Assembly (NCBI GenBank): GCA_964034945.1
Contig: OZ035960.1
Location: forward strand, 19,579,487-19,643,486
Direction of reading: 5' to 3'
Source of the DNA: Chrysopilus asiliformis
Lineage: Eukaryota; Arthropoda; Insecta; Diptera; Rhagionidae
Length of the DNA stretch: 64,000 nucleotides
A program made the position numbers and the translations under genes. Below are positions 47,001 to 58,731 of the stretch, in pieces. Positions within the stretch are counted from its first letter, which is position 1, and each line of letters opens with the position of its first letter. The notes beneath the pieces were generated by a model. The model did no database searches. It was not told the origin of the DNA and was given only the letters and a program-made list of their open reading frames with translations.

Positions 47001-49674
47001 ACCACAAGTTTTAAGTAGTATTTATAGGCTTCTTCCGTCGCTCTAATGATTGGCAACCTAAAATACCTAAAATAGGCGTTCAGTACTTTGTTTATGTCGA
47101 CATTAGGTCAGTGGGAAAACTTTCTGTACACCCGTAGGCTACACCATCAGGCACACAACAAAACCGTATCAGGTGTCCCTCACAACACACTAACCCGGGC
47201 ACACTGTATGCCAAAATAAATAGTCCTTGGCAGGGATACGTGGGCAAAGTTGACTTTTAGGACATCCCCAACCACCACGACCGTTCAACAACAACAACAA
47301 CAAAAATATATTCCAATTTTCCAGGTTCCGTTTCTTTGCACAACATCAAAAATCGTTTACCATATTCAAGGTAAGAGTTTAAGGATATCGAGTGTTAAAA
47401 TCATTATTCTTACACATGTAATACGTAATTTTAATGTACAACTGAAGGTCATTTATCCACAATCGGTCCAAAATTCATCATTTCGCGATACTACGTGTAT
47501 ATATTGCCGAAAGTTTTGTACACAAAAACTTCTTATATTTACGGGGAAAACTTTTCAGGTATCGTAAATTTGATCCCTTTTTACAACTAGATAGTCCCGT
47601 GTAACATCAACCCTCATCGAGATGTTCGCAATTCACATTGATTGGGGGTTTTTTTTCACTCGTTCACTTCGATTTATGACGGCGGCGTCGTATTACTGGG
47701 GCTAATTTAACCACCGAACGCGCACAACTGCAGTGGCAGACGTTTTCACATTCGGAACGTCTACGGGAGACTGAAATTCCGAGTTATCGCACCACCGCCA
47801 GAATGCTGAAACTTTTCGGCTGATCCATTGTGGCACTCATCATCTTCCCTTCTTCATTCCACAAGAAAATACTTCGGTAACGCCATATTTTCCACATTTT
47901 CCCACAGATCCCGGACTGCTACAGCAATTTAACTTGGGTACAGTATCTGCTGCCACGGCTAGCACATTGCTGTTGGTTGCTATTCGATGGTCCAATACTT
48001 TATTCCTGCTGCAGCGACATTTGCTCCTGCTTTACTCCTGCGGAAGAAACTCACATTTTACTCTCCGCTCCGGTATTTGTTTATTTTTCTCCATAAAAAT
48101 CTGTTTTACGCAAGTCCTAAGAGAACATCATCGAAAAATTTTGCATTTAAAAAGTTCGACTCAGCTGAGCGGCAGAACAACCCTTCAATTAGGGTAGCAG
48201 GTCGCAGTGCGTTTTCAATGTGACGTCACTTAGGGATGTTTATTTCTCTTAAGGCGACTTCAATTTTCTCTTCAAAACACATCCCTTAACTGCAGCCAGT
48301 GGTGTAGTTTTTACTACAATTTCAAAGCCTTTTTCCGGAATGTTTGATCAATGCGAAAATTATTTGATGTTAACTTTATGATAATTCCGGATATGAAGAT
48401 TATCGCTTACCGTTTTAGCTAGGAAAATTCTCTTAACCTACATTTTTCACGAATCAGCGTAATACAAATTCTTATATGGAAGGTAATAACAATAATATTT
48501 TCGCTATTATTTTCGTATATCACGATGCCAATGTGGTGAGCAGAATATCGATAGGCGAATATTTTTATAGAGAATTCGCGTCTTTTTTTAAATACATAAT
48601 GACCTAGGCTAATTATTCTAGTCTCGTTTTTTAGTTTTTTTACAAAATACATTATTTTGTGATACAAAAACTTTGTCGAGAAAAAATAAAAAGATACAGC
48701 TGTCAATTTTATGTTGTAGTTGACCTTGACACGTGAACATTTTCGGCGTCTGGTATTGAAAACATGATTGCCTGCAACGCTATCTTCGGCAGAACTTGTT
48801 TTACTATTAAAAAATTATGATTTAAAATTTTGATAATTTTCCAACATTATCCAGAACAGATACAATTTTTCGGATTTTTTCTTTGGCATTTTCTTTGGTT
48901 GCGAAAAGCCTTTTTACACACATATATAGCATATATAGAGTGATCATATTTATTCTGTGTGAATCCGTGACAAGAAAAGCGGGGGAGCGGTGAGGGGGGT
49001 TAAAAGGAAACAACAAATTTTATATACAAAAAATTGCAAACTTCTAAATGATACATTTTATAATTGAATCGAACCACGTAGCAGAAAAAAAATGAGAAGA
49101 ACAATTGTGTATTCTTCTAGAAAACGAAACGTGGGTTCAAGGACATTTAAGAAATTAAATCCGGCAAAAAAAAAATACTAAATACTCATATTTCAAGAAC
49201 AGTAAAAGATGTGGACTAGGAGCAATCTTTGATAGCAAAAAATGGGCCGATGAGCTTAAATTTGACTGAAATTTCGCATAGAAGTAGGCGTTAAAGTTTC
49301 ATCAACAAAAATAAAATTTGGAGACATCTCCCAACAGGTTTACCAAAAAAAATGTGAATGAATTTTTCGTTTTTCCTAAAACTTATTGTATTGTTTTTTT
49401 TTAAATTGTGTCTCGCGAAAGGTTTTTCCCACATAATTTCACAATGCAATACAATGATCCGAAATTGAAAGAAAAGTTTGGAAAAATCCGAAAATTCCAC
49501 GAAAAAAATCTTTAGCCACGTATTTTCATAAAATGTTTTTCAAATGTCAAATTTAATTACCTATAACTTAACTAAAGATTTCTCAGTTACCGGGAAAGAC
49601 CATTATTTTTTACAAAAAGTCACTGGTTTTCAAAATTCGTAGCTCGCAAATGGTTGGTTGTAGATGTAGATATA
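44091..49674. other. Longest mostly unique stretch, no gene proven
   Basis: No transposon ends found. Simple repeats include (TG)n near 45930-45952, CAT-rich at 46155-46190, (CAA)n/(TAA)n at 46267-46295 and CAACAACAACAACAACAA at about 47286-47303. The segment 47670-47960 is richer in GC and CpG (GACGGCGGCGTCG, CCGAACGCGCAC) and could be promoter-proximal or untranslated exon sequence, but no splice pattern or conserved protein is visible. Frames such as 46221-46670 (minus) are aromatic-rich, low-complexity and unlikely to be real. Confidence 0.3.
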
Positions 49675-49676
49675 TA

Positions 49677-50097
49677 GGGTGACCATCCATCTCGGAATGA
49701 CTGGGACAGTCCCGCATTCAGGCATCCTAGAGTTTCGGAAACCAAGCTTTTATCCCGGATGTTTCAATTTATTGTTATAATTAATCAAACGCTAGAAAAA
49801 AGGATTACTAAATTTGCAAAACTTACTCTATTCAGCTGGGAATTGCTGTAAATTGCGTTTTTCCATTGCGGCGCGTTTTTGACCGAATTTTCACCTTGAG
49901 GGCAAATATCTCAAAACATTTTGCCAGCGGCGCATTTCTCTTATAGGATTTTTTACCATTTCCGTTGCAATTATTTATGGAACGTGAAGAGCATGAAATT
50001 TTAAGCTTTTTTTTCTTAGGACTGTGTATCTCTTGAATTAAATAATTTCGTCGCATGCTGTTTTTTTTCGCCCCTGCGGTGCACATTTCTCCTTAGG
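49677..50097. mobile_element. GGGTRACCATA-ended MITE, copy 3 (right end lost)
   Basis: The left end GGGTGACCATCCATCTCGGA follows TA (49675-49676). It keeps the GC-rich ACTGGGACAGTCCCGC block better than copy 1. Internal units have GCGGCGCGTTTTTG (about 49867), GCCAGCGGCGCATTTC (49922), a weak one at about 50050 and CCCCTGCGGTGCACATTT (about 50070). The sequence changes to an unrelated repeat at about 50097, before any right terminus. Confidence 0.6.
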
Positions 50098-50569
50098 CAT
50101 AGTCCAGCGTTTTCAATTCCCATTCAATTTCAATTCCCATTCCATACTGAATGGTATTTGAAATTTATACTCCATTACCATTGAGTAGTGAATGATAATG
50201 GCCAAAAAATTCAACTCTCCATTCACTGAGTGGGAATATAAATCCTTTTCCATTCCCATTCGATTTGAGTTGAGATTTTATGATTTTAAGTGAATGGTAA
50301 TTCAATTTAGTCAAATGATTTTTTTATATGGAAAAATGCTCGAAATCGATCGAAAGAGGGAAAAGTTAATTTGCCTCAAAACGACAGGACCGATTTTTAT
50401 GATCCATATCACATTGGATAGGGATCAGTGTGCCCTATAGTACTAGATATGAGGCATTCTAGAAAAACCAAAATGGCGGCTATTAGACGCCATTTTGTCC
50501 AAATTACCCCAATAAAGACCCATCAAGATGGGTATCAAATGAAAGAGTTTGGGAGGAAACTTATAAATC
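50098..50569 (+). repeat. Dispersed repeat sharing the core of the nested hAT element
   Basis: The segment 50290-50391 (GGTAATTCAATTTAGTCAA, GAAATCGATCGAAA, CCTCAAAACGACAGGACC) matches 8792-8890 nearly base for base. Upstream are CATTCCCATTC words in place of the AATTGTAATTG arrays of the other copy. Downstream is the AAAATGGCGGC/GCCATTTTG palindromic module (50463-50505), then the ATTCCATAC array. No hAT termini are seen here. Confidence 0.6.
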
Positions 50570-52798
50570 CATTCCATCATACATTCCATACATTCCATCA
50601 TACATTCCATACATTCCATACATTCCATATACATTCCATACATTCCATCATACATTCCATACGTTCCATCATACATTCCATACATTCCATCAAACATTCC
50701 ATACATTCCATCAAACATTCCATACATTCCATCATAAATTCCATACATTCCATCATACATTCCATACATTCCATATACATTCCATACATTTCATCATACA
50801 TTCCATCAAACATTCCATCATACATTCCATACATTCCATCATACATTCCATACTTTCCATATACATTCCATATATTCCATCATACATTCCATACATTCCA
50901 TCAAACATTCCATACATTCCATCATACATTCCATACATTCCATCATACATTCCATCAAACATTCCATACATTCCATCATACATTCCATCATACATTCCAT
51001 ATACATTCCAAACATTCCATCATATACATTCCATCATACATTCCATCAAACATTCCATACATTCCATCATACATTCCATACATTCCATCATACATTCCAT
51101 ACATTCCATATACATTCCATACATTCCATACAATCCATCATACATTCCATACATTCCATATACATTCCATCATACATTCCATCAAACATTCCATACATTC
51201 CGTCATACATTCCATACATTCCATATATTCCATCATATATTCCATACCTTCTATCAAACATTCCATACATTCCATCATACATTCCATCATACATTCCATC
51301 ATACATTCTATACATTCCATATACATTCCATACATTCCACCATACATTCCATACATTCCATCATACATTCCATACATTCCATCATACATTCCATACATTC
51401 CATATACATTCCATACATTCCATCATACATTCCATACATTTTATCATACATTCCATACATTCCATATACATTCCATACATTCCATCATACATTCCATCAA
51501 ACATTCCATACATTCCATATACATTCCATACATTCCATATACATTCCATACATTCCATACATTCCATCAAACATTCCATACATTCCATCATACATTCCAT
51601 ACAATCCATCATACATTCCATACATTCCATATACATTCCATACATTCCATCATACATTCCATACATTCCATCATACATTCCATACATTCCATATACATTC
51701 CATACAATCCATCATACATTCCATACATTCCATATACATTCCATACATTCCATCATACATTCCATACATTCCATCATACATTCCATACATTCCATATACA
51801 TTCCATACATTCCATCATACATTCCATACATTCCATACATTCCATATACATTCCATACATTCCATCATACATTCCATACATTTTATCATACATTCCATAC
51901 ATTCCATATACATTCCATACATTCCATCATACATTCCATACATTCCATCATACATTCCATCATACATTCCATACATTCCATCATACATTCCATACATTCC
52001 ATATACATTCCATACATTCCATACAATCCATCATACATTCCATACATTCCATATACATTCCATCATACATTCCATCAAACATTCCATACATTCCGTCATA
52101 CATTCCATACATTCCATATATTCCATCATATATTCCATACCTTCTATCAAACATTCCATACATTCCATCATACATTCCATCATACATTCCATCATACATT
52201 CTATACATTCCATATACATTCCACCATACATTCCATACATTCCATACATTCCATCATACATTCCATACATTCCATCATACATTCCATACATTCCATATAC
52301 ATTCCATCATACATTCCATACATTTTATCATACATTCCATACATTCCATATACATTCCATACATTCCATCATACATTCCATCAAACATTCCATACATTCC
52401 ATATACATTCCATACATTCCATATACATTCCATACATTCCATACATTCCATCAAACATTCCATACATTCCATCATACATTCCATACATTTTATCATACAT
52501 TCCATACATTCCATATACATTCCATACATTCCATCATACATTCCATCAAACATTCCATACATTCCATATACATTCCATACATTCCATATACATTCCATAC
52601 ATTCCATCAAACATTCCATACATTCCATCATACATTCCATACATTCCATCATACATTCCATACAATCCATCATACATTCCATACATTCCATATACATTCC
52701 ATACATTCCATCATACATTCCATACATTCCATCATACATTCCATACATTCCATATACATTCCATACATTCCATCATACATTCCATCAAACATTCCATC
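50570..52798 (+). repeat. ATTCCATAC-type satellite array (2.2 kb)
   Basis: The array is built from 9-12 bp units: ATTCCATAC, ATTCCATATAC, ATTCCATCATAC and ATTCCATCAAAC. It contains a large internal duplication: the rare variant CCGTCATACATTCC occurs at about 51200 and 52093, and CCTTCTATC at 51247 and 52140, both exactly 893 bp apart. The plus-strand 794-codon frame and the many minus-strand frames arise from the lack of stop codons in the unit. No transcript signals are seen. Confidence 0.95.
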
Positions 52799-52816
52799 TT
52801 AGGTTAGGTTAGGTTA
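52799..52816 (+). repeat. Short TTAGG run at the array edge
   Basis: Three full TTAGG units plus TTA directly follow the last ATTCCATC unit. TTAGG is the canonical telomere repeat of many insects. With only 3.6 units it is too short to be a telomere; it may be chance, an interstitial telomeric relic, or the end of a retroelement or SINE. Immediately after it the sequence becomes GC-rich (GACCGCGCGCGCCCAGACGC). Confidence 0.5.
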
Positions 52817-55800
52817 TGAAGACCGCGCGCGCCCAGACGCGAGCACAGCGCTACACTCGGAAACCTGCAGGCCCATTGCATTTCGTCTTGGTTTTCTTCC
52901 AAATCGAATTTTAATGTCAACAATATAAAAAATTTTTTGTTTTGTTGGTATTTCGTATCCGGCATTCTCCCCAACTCTCTGTTCCGGCTTATCTGGTCCC
53001 GGCTCATCTGGTCCCGAATTGACCCAAAATAAATATTGTCACCATGCAGATATATGATGTGTATAATAAACTTTAGACTCGGCGACTTTACGTAATATGT
53101 AGATTCCAAATATATAGCAAATATGACTATGATTTCAAAGAAAAAAAAATCCGGTAGTCAAGGGTTAAAACAGACTAAAATACCTTTAGCAATTTAAAAT
53201 ATATATGGATGAAAGTTTACCCAGAGTTAAGGAAAATTCCAAAAAAAAGACGTAGTCTCGAAAATTTGTACAAAAACATAGATATGTAATTTCTATTTAA
53301 TTTTTGTTTGACACCACCTCAAACAAATAAATCCCTTATTTCACAAAGAAACTGCTAAGATTTTTTTCAATAGCAAAAAAAAAAAGACAGAAACAATAAA
53401 AGTCGATGTAATGGTATGTAGTTTTTTTTTTGATGACGTGTCAAGATTAACTACACCCCAGAATTGACACCTAAATCTCTGTGTTTTTTCGACGATCCAA
53501 ATAATGGTTAACAAATTTTTTTGGCGTAATTCTTAAAAACAGCCTAAGAAAAAACAGAAAAAATATTGATATGAAGTAACCCCCAGCCAAAGTAGAGTAT
53601 ATTTTGCATATTTAGTGACCGTTTTATTAGTGTTCGAAAAAAAATATTCCTATAATTCGGAACAAAACTTTACATTCCGGAACGCCGGGACAACTATGTC
53701 TGATTCCGGGACTGTTCGAACATTTTGTTTAGAAACACTAATATCAAGCCTATCTCAAAAGATGTGTAGAAAAAAACTTTAGCTCACTTCATCTATCCAT
53801 TCCTCCTCTAAAAGTCTTTCAAGAAATCCCCCGTATTTTTCTAACAGAAAATGTCGTATATAAAAAACTGCGCGTATCGAAACAAAATTGTTTAAAAGTA
53901 ATATTGTGTAAAAACTATCGCAATTGTGAAAAAAAATATTGTTTAACGAATTGGGAAAAGTGTGGAATGAATGCTATGAGAAAATCTCTGAATCGAATAC
54001 AGAGAATAGAACAAAGGTACACCAACTCATCCGAAATTACGGAGAATCCCGAAACCTAACTACAATTTGTAAATCTTCCAAGTGATGTTTCAAAAACATT
54101 TACGTATCGTCCTCTTTGCCGTCATGACAAAAGACCTTAACGTTCAAGTGAATCGACAGCAGCATTACTTCTAGAGAAATTGTTTCCTTTCTACCTCTGC
54201 TAAGGAATTACGGTCCAAGTAGGACATAACCACGCATACTTTATCATTCACATCAGTTATCCTACCTCTTCACCCGCCATTCTGTCATATTGAATAGGAA
54301 AAGTGCAAAGGAAAATAAGAACTTTACCCTAAGGGCAAACTTATTCAACAGGAAATGTTGAGTTTCTTTTGGGGAATTTCCCTAAGTCTTTATCTACCTG
54401 TGGTCTGGTCTGATTCAGGTTTCTGTGGCTTCATATTTTTTTTTTCTCCATGTTGTATTATTTATGTTAGAATGATCCACCTGGAAAATAACTTTTACCG
54501 TAAAAAATCCTAATAAACCAACAAAATAATAATTTTTTCAATGCTCACCAAGTGATTAATGTCTTATTATGTACACGTGCAGAAAAGTTACTACTATCCT
54601 CCGAATGGTTACGCACCATAGAGCCAGAAGTAAAGTGTGTAAAGCATTTCCGTTGTAAAACCGACCATTTCTTATTTTCACAATATGAGTATACATTTTA
54701 ATGCTCACATTTTTGTGATATAATTTATAAATCAGACAACACAAAGACTTTGGAATAGATCGATTTATCTGTTGAATAACAATCTCGATTGTGTTTTCTT
54801 AGAATCAAAAGAGCTATTTTAAGGCTAAAATATTTTATCTACAAAAATCAAGAAAACATAAAAATAAATTTTCCATGAATTTTTATTTATTTTCAAAGTT
54901 TTTTTTTTTATAAAATTAGAATAGCTCTAATGATAATATTACCCTGAATAGCAACCAAATTCATGCATTATTCAGCCCCCGTATTAAAGAAGCTAAAGAA
55001 ATGTTGCGGACTTTAATTTTGCTCAATATGATGTTTAGTAGATTTATGCTAGCTTGCGGGCAACTGAGTCCATTTGAGATTCTCTCAAAAACTTCTCTTG
55101 AGTATTTTTTAAAGATTCGAATTTTTCATATCTTTTTTTTTAATATTTCATTTTTTTTTAATTTTAAATGCATAAAAATGAGGAAATTCAGTTTTTATAT
55201 TTTTGAGACAAAAAAAAAGTTTCCTCTGAAATTTATAAATTACAATTGTAACTCACGTATCCACTTACAAGACTATCTCATGTTGAAATTTATTGTTAAC
55301 GAATTTACAATTTATTCCCACTTAATTCATAAAATCAGCTTGCATAATTAAAAGTTTTATTTAGGTTTTCCAAGAATTTCCATATATTATTTTTATGCTG
55401 TATTCGTATTTTAAAATAGCATTAAATCATTGACAGAAATACGTACAAGTTCTTTACGGCAGCAAAAAATTAAGTTAGAATCGATATTTAAAATTCACCA
55501 CATGAGCACAAATTCGACGTTTCAAGTTCTGCTATGTTCCAAAATTTTTTAATATTTCTTTCGAGATAACTTGATTTCATTGATAAGTCGCAGGTGACAT
55601 GGAACAATTTTTGACATTTTAAACCATAAATCAGTTAAAAAATCTCTAGAAAAAAGTTGCAATCAATTTTTTCCAGTGTTTTTACAGAGCCTGAAATATG
55701 GAAATGCAACAGAAGCAAAGACCCAAGGGCGTTAAAAAATCGCTAAGCAATTCCTTTAAAAAGTTTACGAATTAAGGCCCATTTGCGCATACTATTCTTA

Positions 55801-55939
55801 AAAAATTAAGTTGCGGTTAGCCTACTTAAACCATAGAAATTCTGCGACTTAAATAATTTAAGTTGTATATAAGTTGCTAAGTCTCGTTGGTGCAAACGGC
55901 ACTAAGTGTGAAACTGTGTATTTTTCGGCCTTGACCCGT
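52817..55939. other. AT-rich stretch with a GC-rich left edge
   Basis: No gene proven. The first 70 bp are CG-rich. At about 52975-53045 GGTCCCG-type words, followed by CCCAAAATAAATATTGTCAC, slightly resemble the right end of the GGGTRACCATA family. At 53668-53720 CCGGAACGCCGGGACAACTA is a second weak match to that family. Otherwise unique-looking, with chance frames. Confidence 0.3.
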
Positions 55940-56300
55940 AAAAATTTCCTCCTGCGGCGCATTTACTGCTTTTCATGTCGCTTGCTTAAAAATAATGTTT
56001 TCTTCAAAAAATTGGCCCAAAATATATTCTTTAAAAAAAATACTGGTGGGCCCGTGCAGTTTCATTCAGATGTATTGCTTTTGAAAGCTCTAATGACCCA
56101 CAGAATCTAATAAAACTGTATTTAAAAAAATTAACACATTTTCCAATCAGCAGAGCTATGTAAAATCATACTCAAAGCAGAGTTCTCTGACAAATGTGAA
56201 ACTTTCAATTTGTGGGTTTATTCAACATTGGCACTCAAAAAAATTCACCTGCGGCGCATTTTTATCAAAAAAAAATCTGCTGCTCATTTTTATACTCTAC
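55940..56300 (+). repeat. CCTGCGGCGCA-motif repeat fragments
   Basis: CTCCTGCGGCGCATTTACTG (about 55950) and CACCTGCGGCGCATTTTTAT (about 56246) repeat the central motif of the GGGTRACCATA elements (4164-4586 etc.), here without their ends and about 296 bp apart. They are fragments of the same internal tandem unit or an expanded relative. Confidence 0.5.
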
Positions 56301-56312
56301 TACGAATCCGGT

Positions 56313-56463
56313 GTTGGAATTTCAAAATTCTAAACGGAAGGTCCTGTAATGATAACGCAAATGTCCTTTTTCTAATTTTGCCTCCGAAAAACTGGCTTTA
56401 GGGAGTTCACTGATCACGAGTTGGATGTTGGAATTTCAAAATTCTAAACGGAAGGTCCTGTAA
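56313..56463 (+). repeat. Direct repeat of 37 bp, 114 bp apart
   Basis: A block starting GTTGGAATTTCAAAATTC and ending GGAAGGTCCTGTAA occurs at 56313-56349 and again at 56427-56463, apparently identical. The intervening 77 bp includes GGGAGTTCACTGATCACGAG. It could be a partial tandem duplication. Confidence 0.8.
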
Positions 56464-56569
56464 AGTTAACGTTTTTTCCTAAAAGTTTTTAGGTTATTTA
56501 TGGTTTTTTGGCATTCTAAAATTTATACAAAAAACTTTAAGCTTGCAACGAAGGGTCTGCTAGTAAGGA

Positions 56570-57320
56570 GTAACGAACAAATCATCGGACACAAAAATAA
56601 ACTACACCAGGGTTTTTGGGATGACAAAAGATTTTGATTTCCGCATGTCCGTCTGTCTGTCTATCTGTCTGTCCGTGAACACCATAACTTTCGGAAGAAT
56701 TGAGATAGAGACTTGAAATTTTGCATAGTTACGTTTCTCGTAAATGGCAAGGCTAAGCTCTTGAACGGGCAAAATCGGACCATCCCTTCCCCCCTCCCCG
56801 ATAGAAACGAAACAGCTTTTTCACTTTTTTTTCCAAAACAACGAATCATTACATAACTTATCCATACATCAAAATCTAATTGGACCAATCTTTCTTCCCT
56901 CTTCCATACAAATATTACTTGTCAGCCTACTGGATTACTTCTCAGTCCATCTTCGTAAGTTACTGGTAGTATGTCTGATTGTAACGTAGGCAATATGTTT
57001 TTGTTATTTAGACAATCCTTCCTCCTCTCCCCCATACAAATGAAACCGTTTTTAGTAATTTCATGATAAACAGTGCGTTATATCGAAAAAAATATTAAGA
57101 CCAAAAGTGATTAGAATATAATTCTACGTAACTTTTTCATACATCAAAATTCAATCGGGTCACCCGTTACTTCCTCTCGTATACAAATGAAAACATCTTA
57201 TTTCGCACTTCTCGAAAATGGTACGTCGCATCGAAAAAACTAATTTTAAAAGTCGAGACCGGAAAAAGTAATAAAAAATGGTGTTTGGAATACAATTTCG
57301 GACAATTTTCCATACATCAC
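56570..57320 (+). repeat. Dispersed repeat family A, diverged copy 3
   Basis: The order is shared with 19986-20600: CACAAAAATAAACTACACCA, a GATTTCCGCATGTCCG block with a short CTGT tract (56647-56677), GAGATAGAGACTTGAAATTT, GGCAAGGCTAAGCTCTTGAA and CGGGCAAAATCGGACC. After that it carries further CCATACATCAAAATC-like phrases at 56860, 57150 and 57310, suggesting internal repetition of about 150-290 bp. Confidence 0.55.
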
Positions 57321-58341
57321 ATTCCAATCGGAGAGACCGTTAACATATTTACAAACGGTTTTTTCAAAAAACGGTTCTGGTTGGGAAAGCAAGGAAAACA
57401 TCGGTTTTGTTTGTTGGGTTGATCTAAAATACAGTTTTTAAACAACATTTCATCATTTTTACCTTTATTTTATCAAAAAACTTATCCAACAAATGGAAAC
57501 TTCCTGTAAATTATCAAAAAATCTACAACATCATATTTAAAAAAAAACAACACCAAACTTACATACATACGCATTTCTTTGAAGCGAATAATCTTTCTTG
57601 TGGTGTCGTGTTGATCCATTTAACCTTTGGACAACGAAAATGTTAAAAAGCAAATTATACGCCATAACTTAGCTAAACGGTGGGAATTAGAGAAATTTTC
57701 CTTTACGGTTAAATGCTATAAAATACCCTTAAGCATTCGCACACTCTGCGTTATAAGATGGATAAAACCACACCAGTATTACGAATTAAATACTCAAATC
57801 CCTAAATAGACCGTCTTGCCTATTGTCTTCTTTAATTTCATTTTATACTAAATCCCGTTTAAAAATGAACAGTGAAGATTATCTAAAGGGATTAAATTTA
57901 ACCGCTATAACTGATAACAAAATTATCTCTCAGGCTGTGACGCTTCTTTTCTCCCTTGAGATTTTATTCGATTTGACAACGCCTAGGACCTTATTCTACA
58001 ACATCACATGGAATTGCCTGAATGTGTGTGACGACCTAGAGCTAATTTTCTAAACAAAGCGAAAGGATAGCTTCAGGCGTCGCAAAGGGATTGTTGCTAA
58101 AAGGAAGTTGTAGGAAAAAAAAATGAAATTACTTACAAGCCAAACAGTAATTAGACTATTTAAGGGATTGAAGGGCTTCCGTCTTATAATCTGATAACAT
58201 GACAAACCGGGGTCTGCAACACTTTATTCGCAAAAGGATTAAGTTCTTATAACATTTCATTCGCATTTCGTGAAATTTATGTGCGTTTGTGTGTACGGGA
58301 AGGGTACATAAATATTTTAAAATTATTTTACACACTATGTA
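57321..58341. other. AT-rich stretch, nothing recognised
   Basis: No gene supported. Two adjacent plus-strand frames (57627-57809, 57823-58053) have no domain signature and unremarkable starts. The interval ends at the TTA target of the fold-back MITE. Confidence 0.3.
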
Positions 58342-58344
58342 TTA

Positions 58345-58728
58345 TGCTACATTTACACGAATGACAAATTTGTCATTTTTTTCTTGTCATTATGTTAATT
58401 CCCGTGTAAATGGCATAATTTTTGTAATTTTTTCTGTCAGAAAATGTCAATCTCTCATAAAAGAATGAACTTGTCCATTCTTTTATGCCAGATTGTCATT
58501 CGTGCAAACGCAATATTAGTTATGACAAAAGTTGAATACTAAAGTTGTCATAACTAATATTGCGTTTGCACGAATGACAATCTGGCATAAAAGAATGGAC
58601 AAGTTCATTCTTTTATGAGAGATTGACATTTTCTGACAGAAAAAATTACAAAAATTATGCCATTTACACGGGAATTAACATAATGACAAGAAAAAAATGA
58701 CCAATTTGTCATTCGTGTAAATGTAGCA
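58345..58728. mobile_element. 384-bp near-perfect fold-back MITE
   Basis: TTA is duplicated on both sides (58342-58344, 58729-58731). Starting TGCTACATTTACACGAATG and ending with its inverse, the two arms of about 184 bp match with apparently one substitution and one single-base length difference. A spacer of roughly 16 bp lies around 58537. Within each arm CACGAATGACAA of the terminus recurs about 150 bp inwards (as GCACGAATGACAATC). The TTA target suggests PIF/Harbinger. Such close arms imply recent origin or repair-based homogenisation. No coding capacity. Confidence 0.9.
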
Positions 58729-58731
58729 TTA

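Noticed and set aside
32633..52798. CRISPR-like arrays
   Set aside because: The regular repeats have no unique spacers, and the DNA is eukaryotic in character.
50428..52812. 794-codon histidine/serine/isoleucine/proline protein and the many minus-strand methionine/glutamate/tyrosine frames
   Set aside because: The ATTCCATAC units simply lack stop codons on both strands; unit lengths of 9, 11 and 12 bp would constantly shift any real reading frame.
52799..52816. Window lying at a chromosome end
   Set aside because: Only about 3.6 TTAGG units, with ordinary sequence on both sides.
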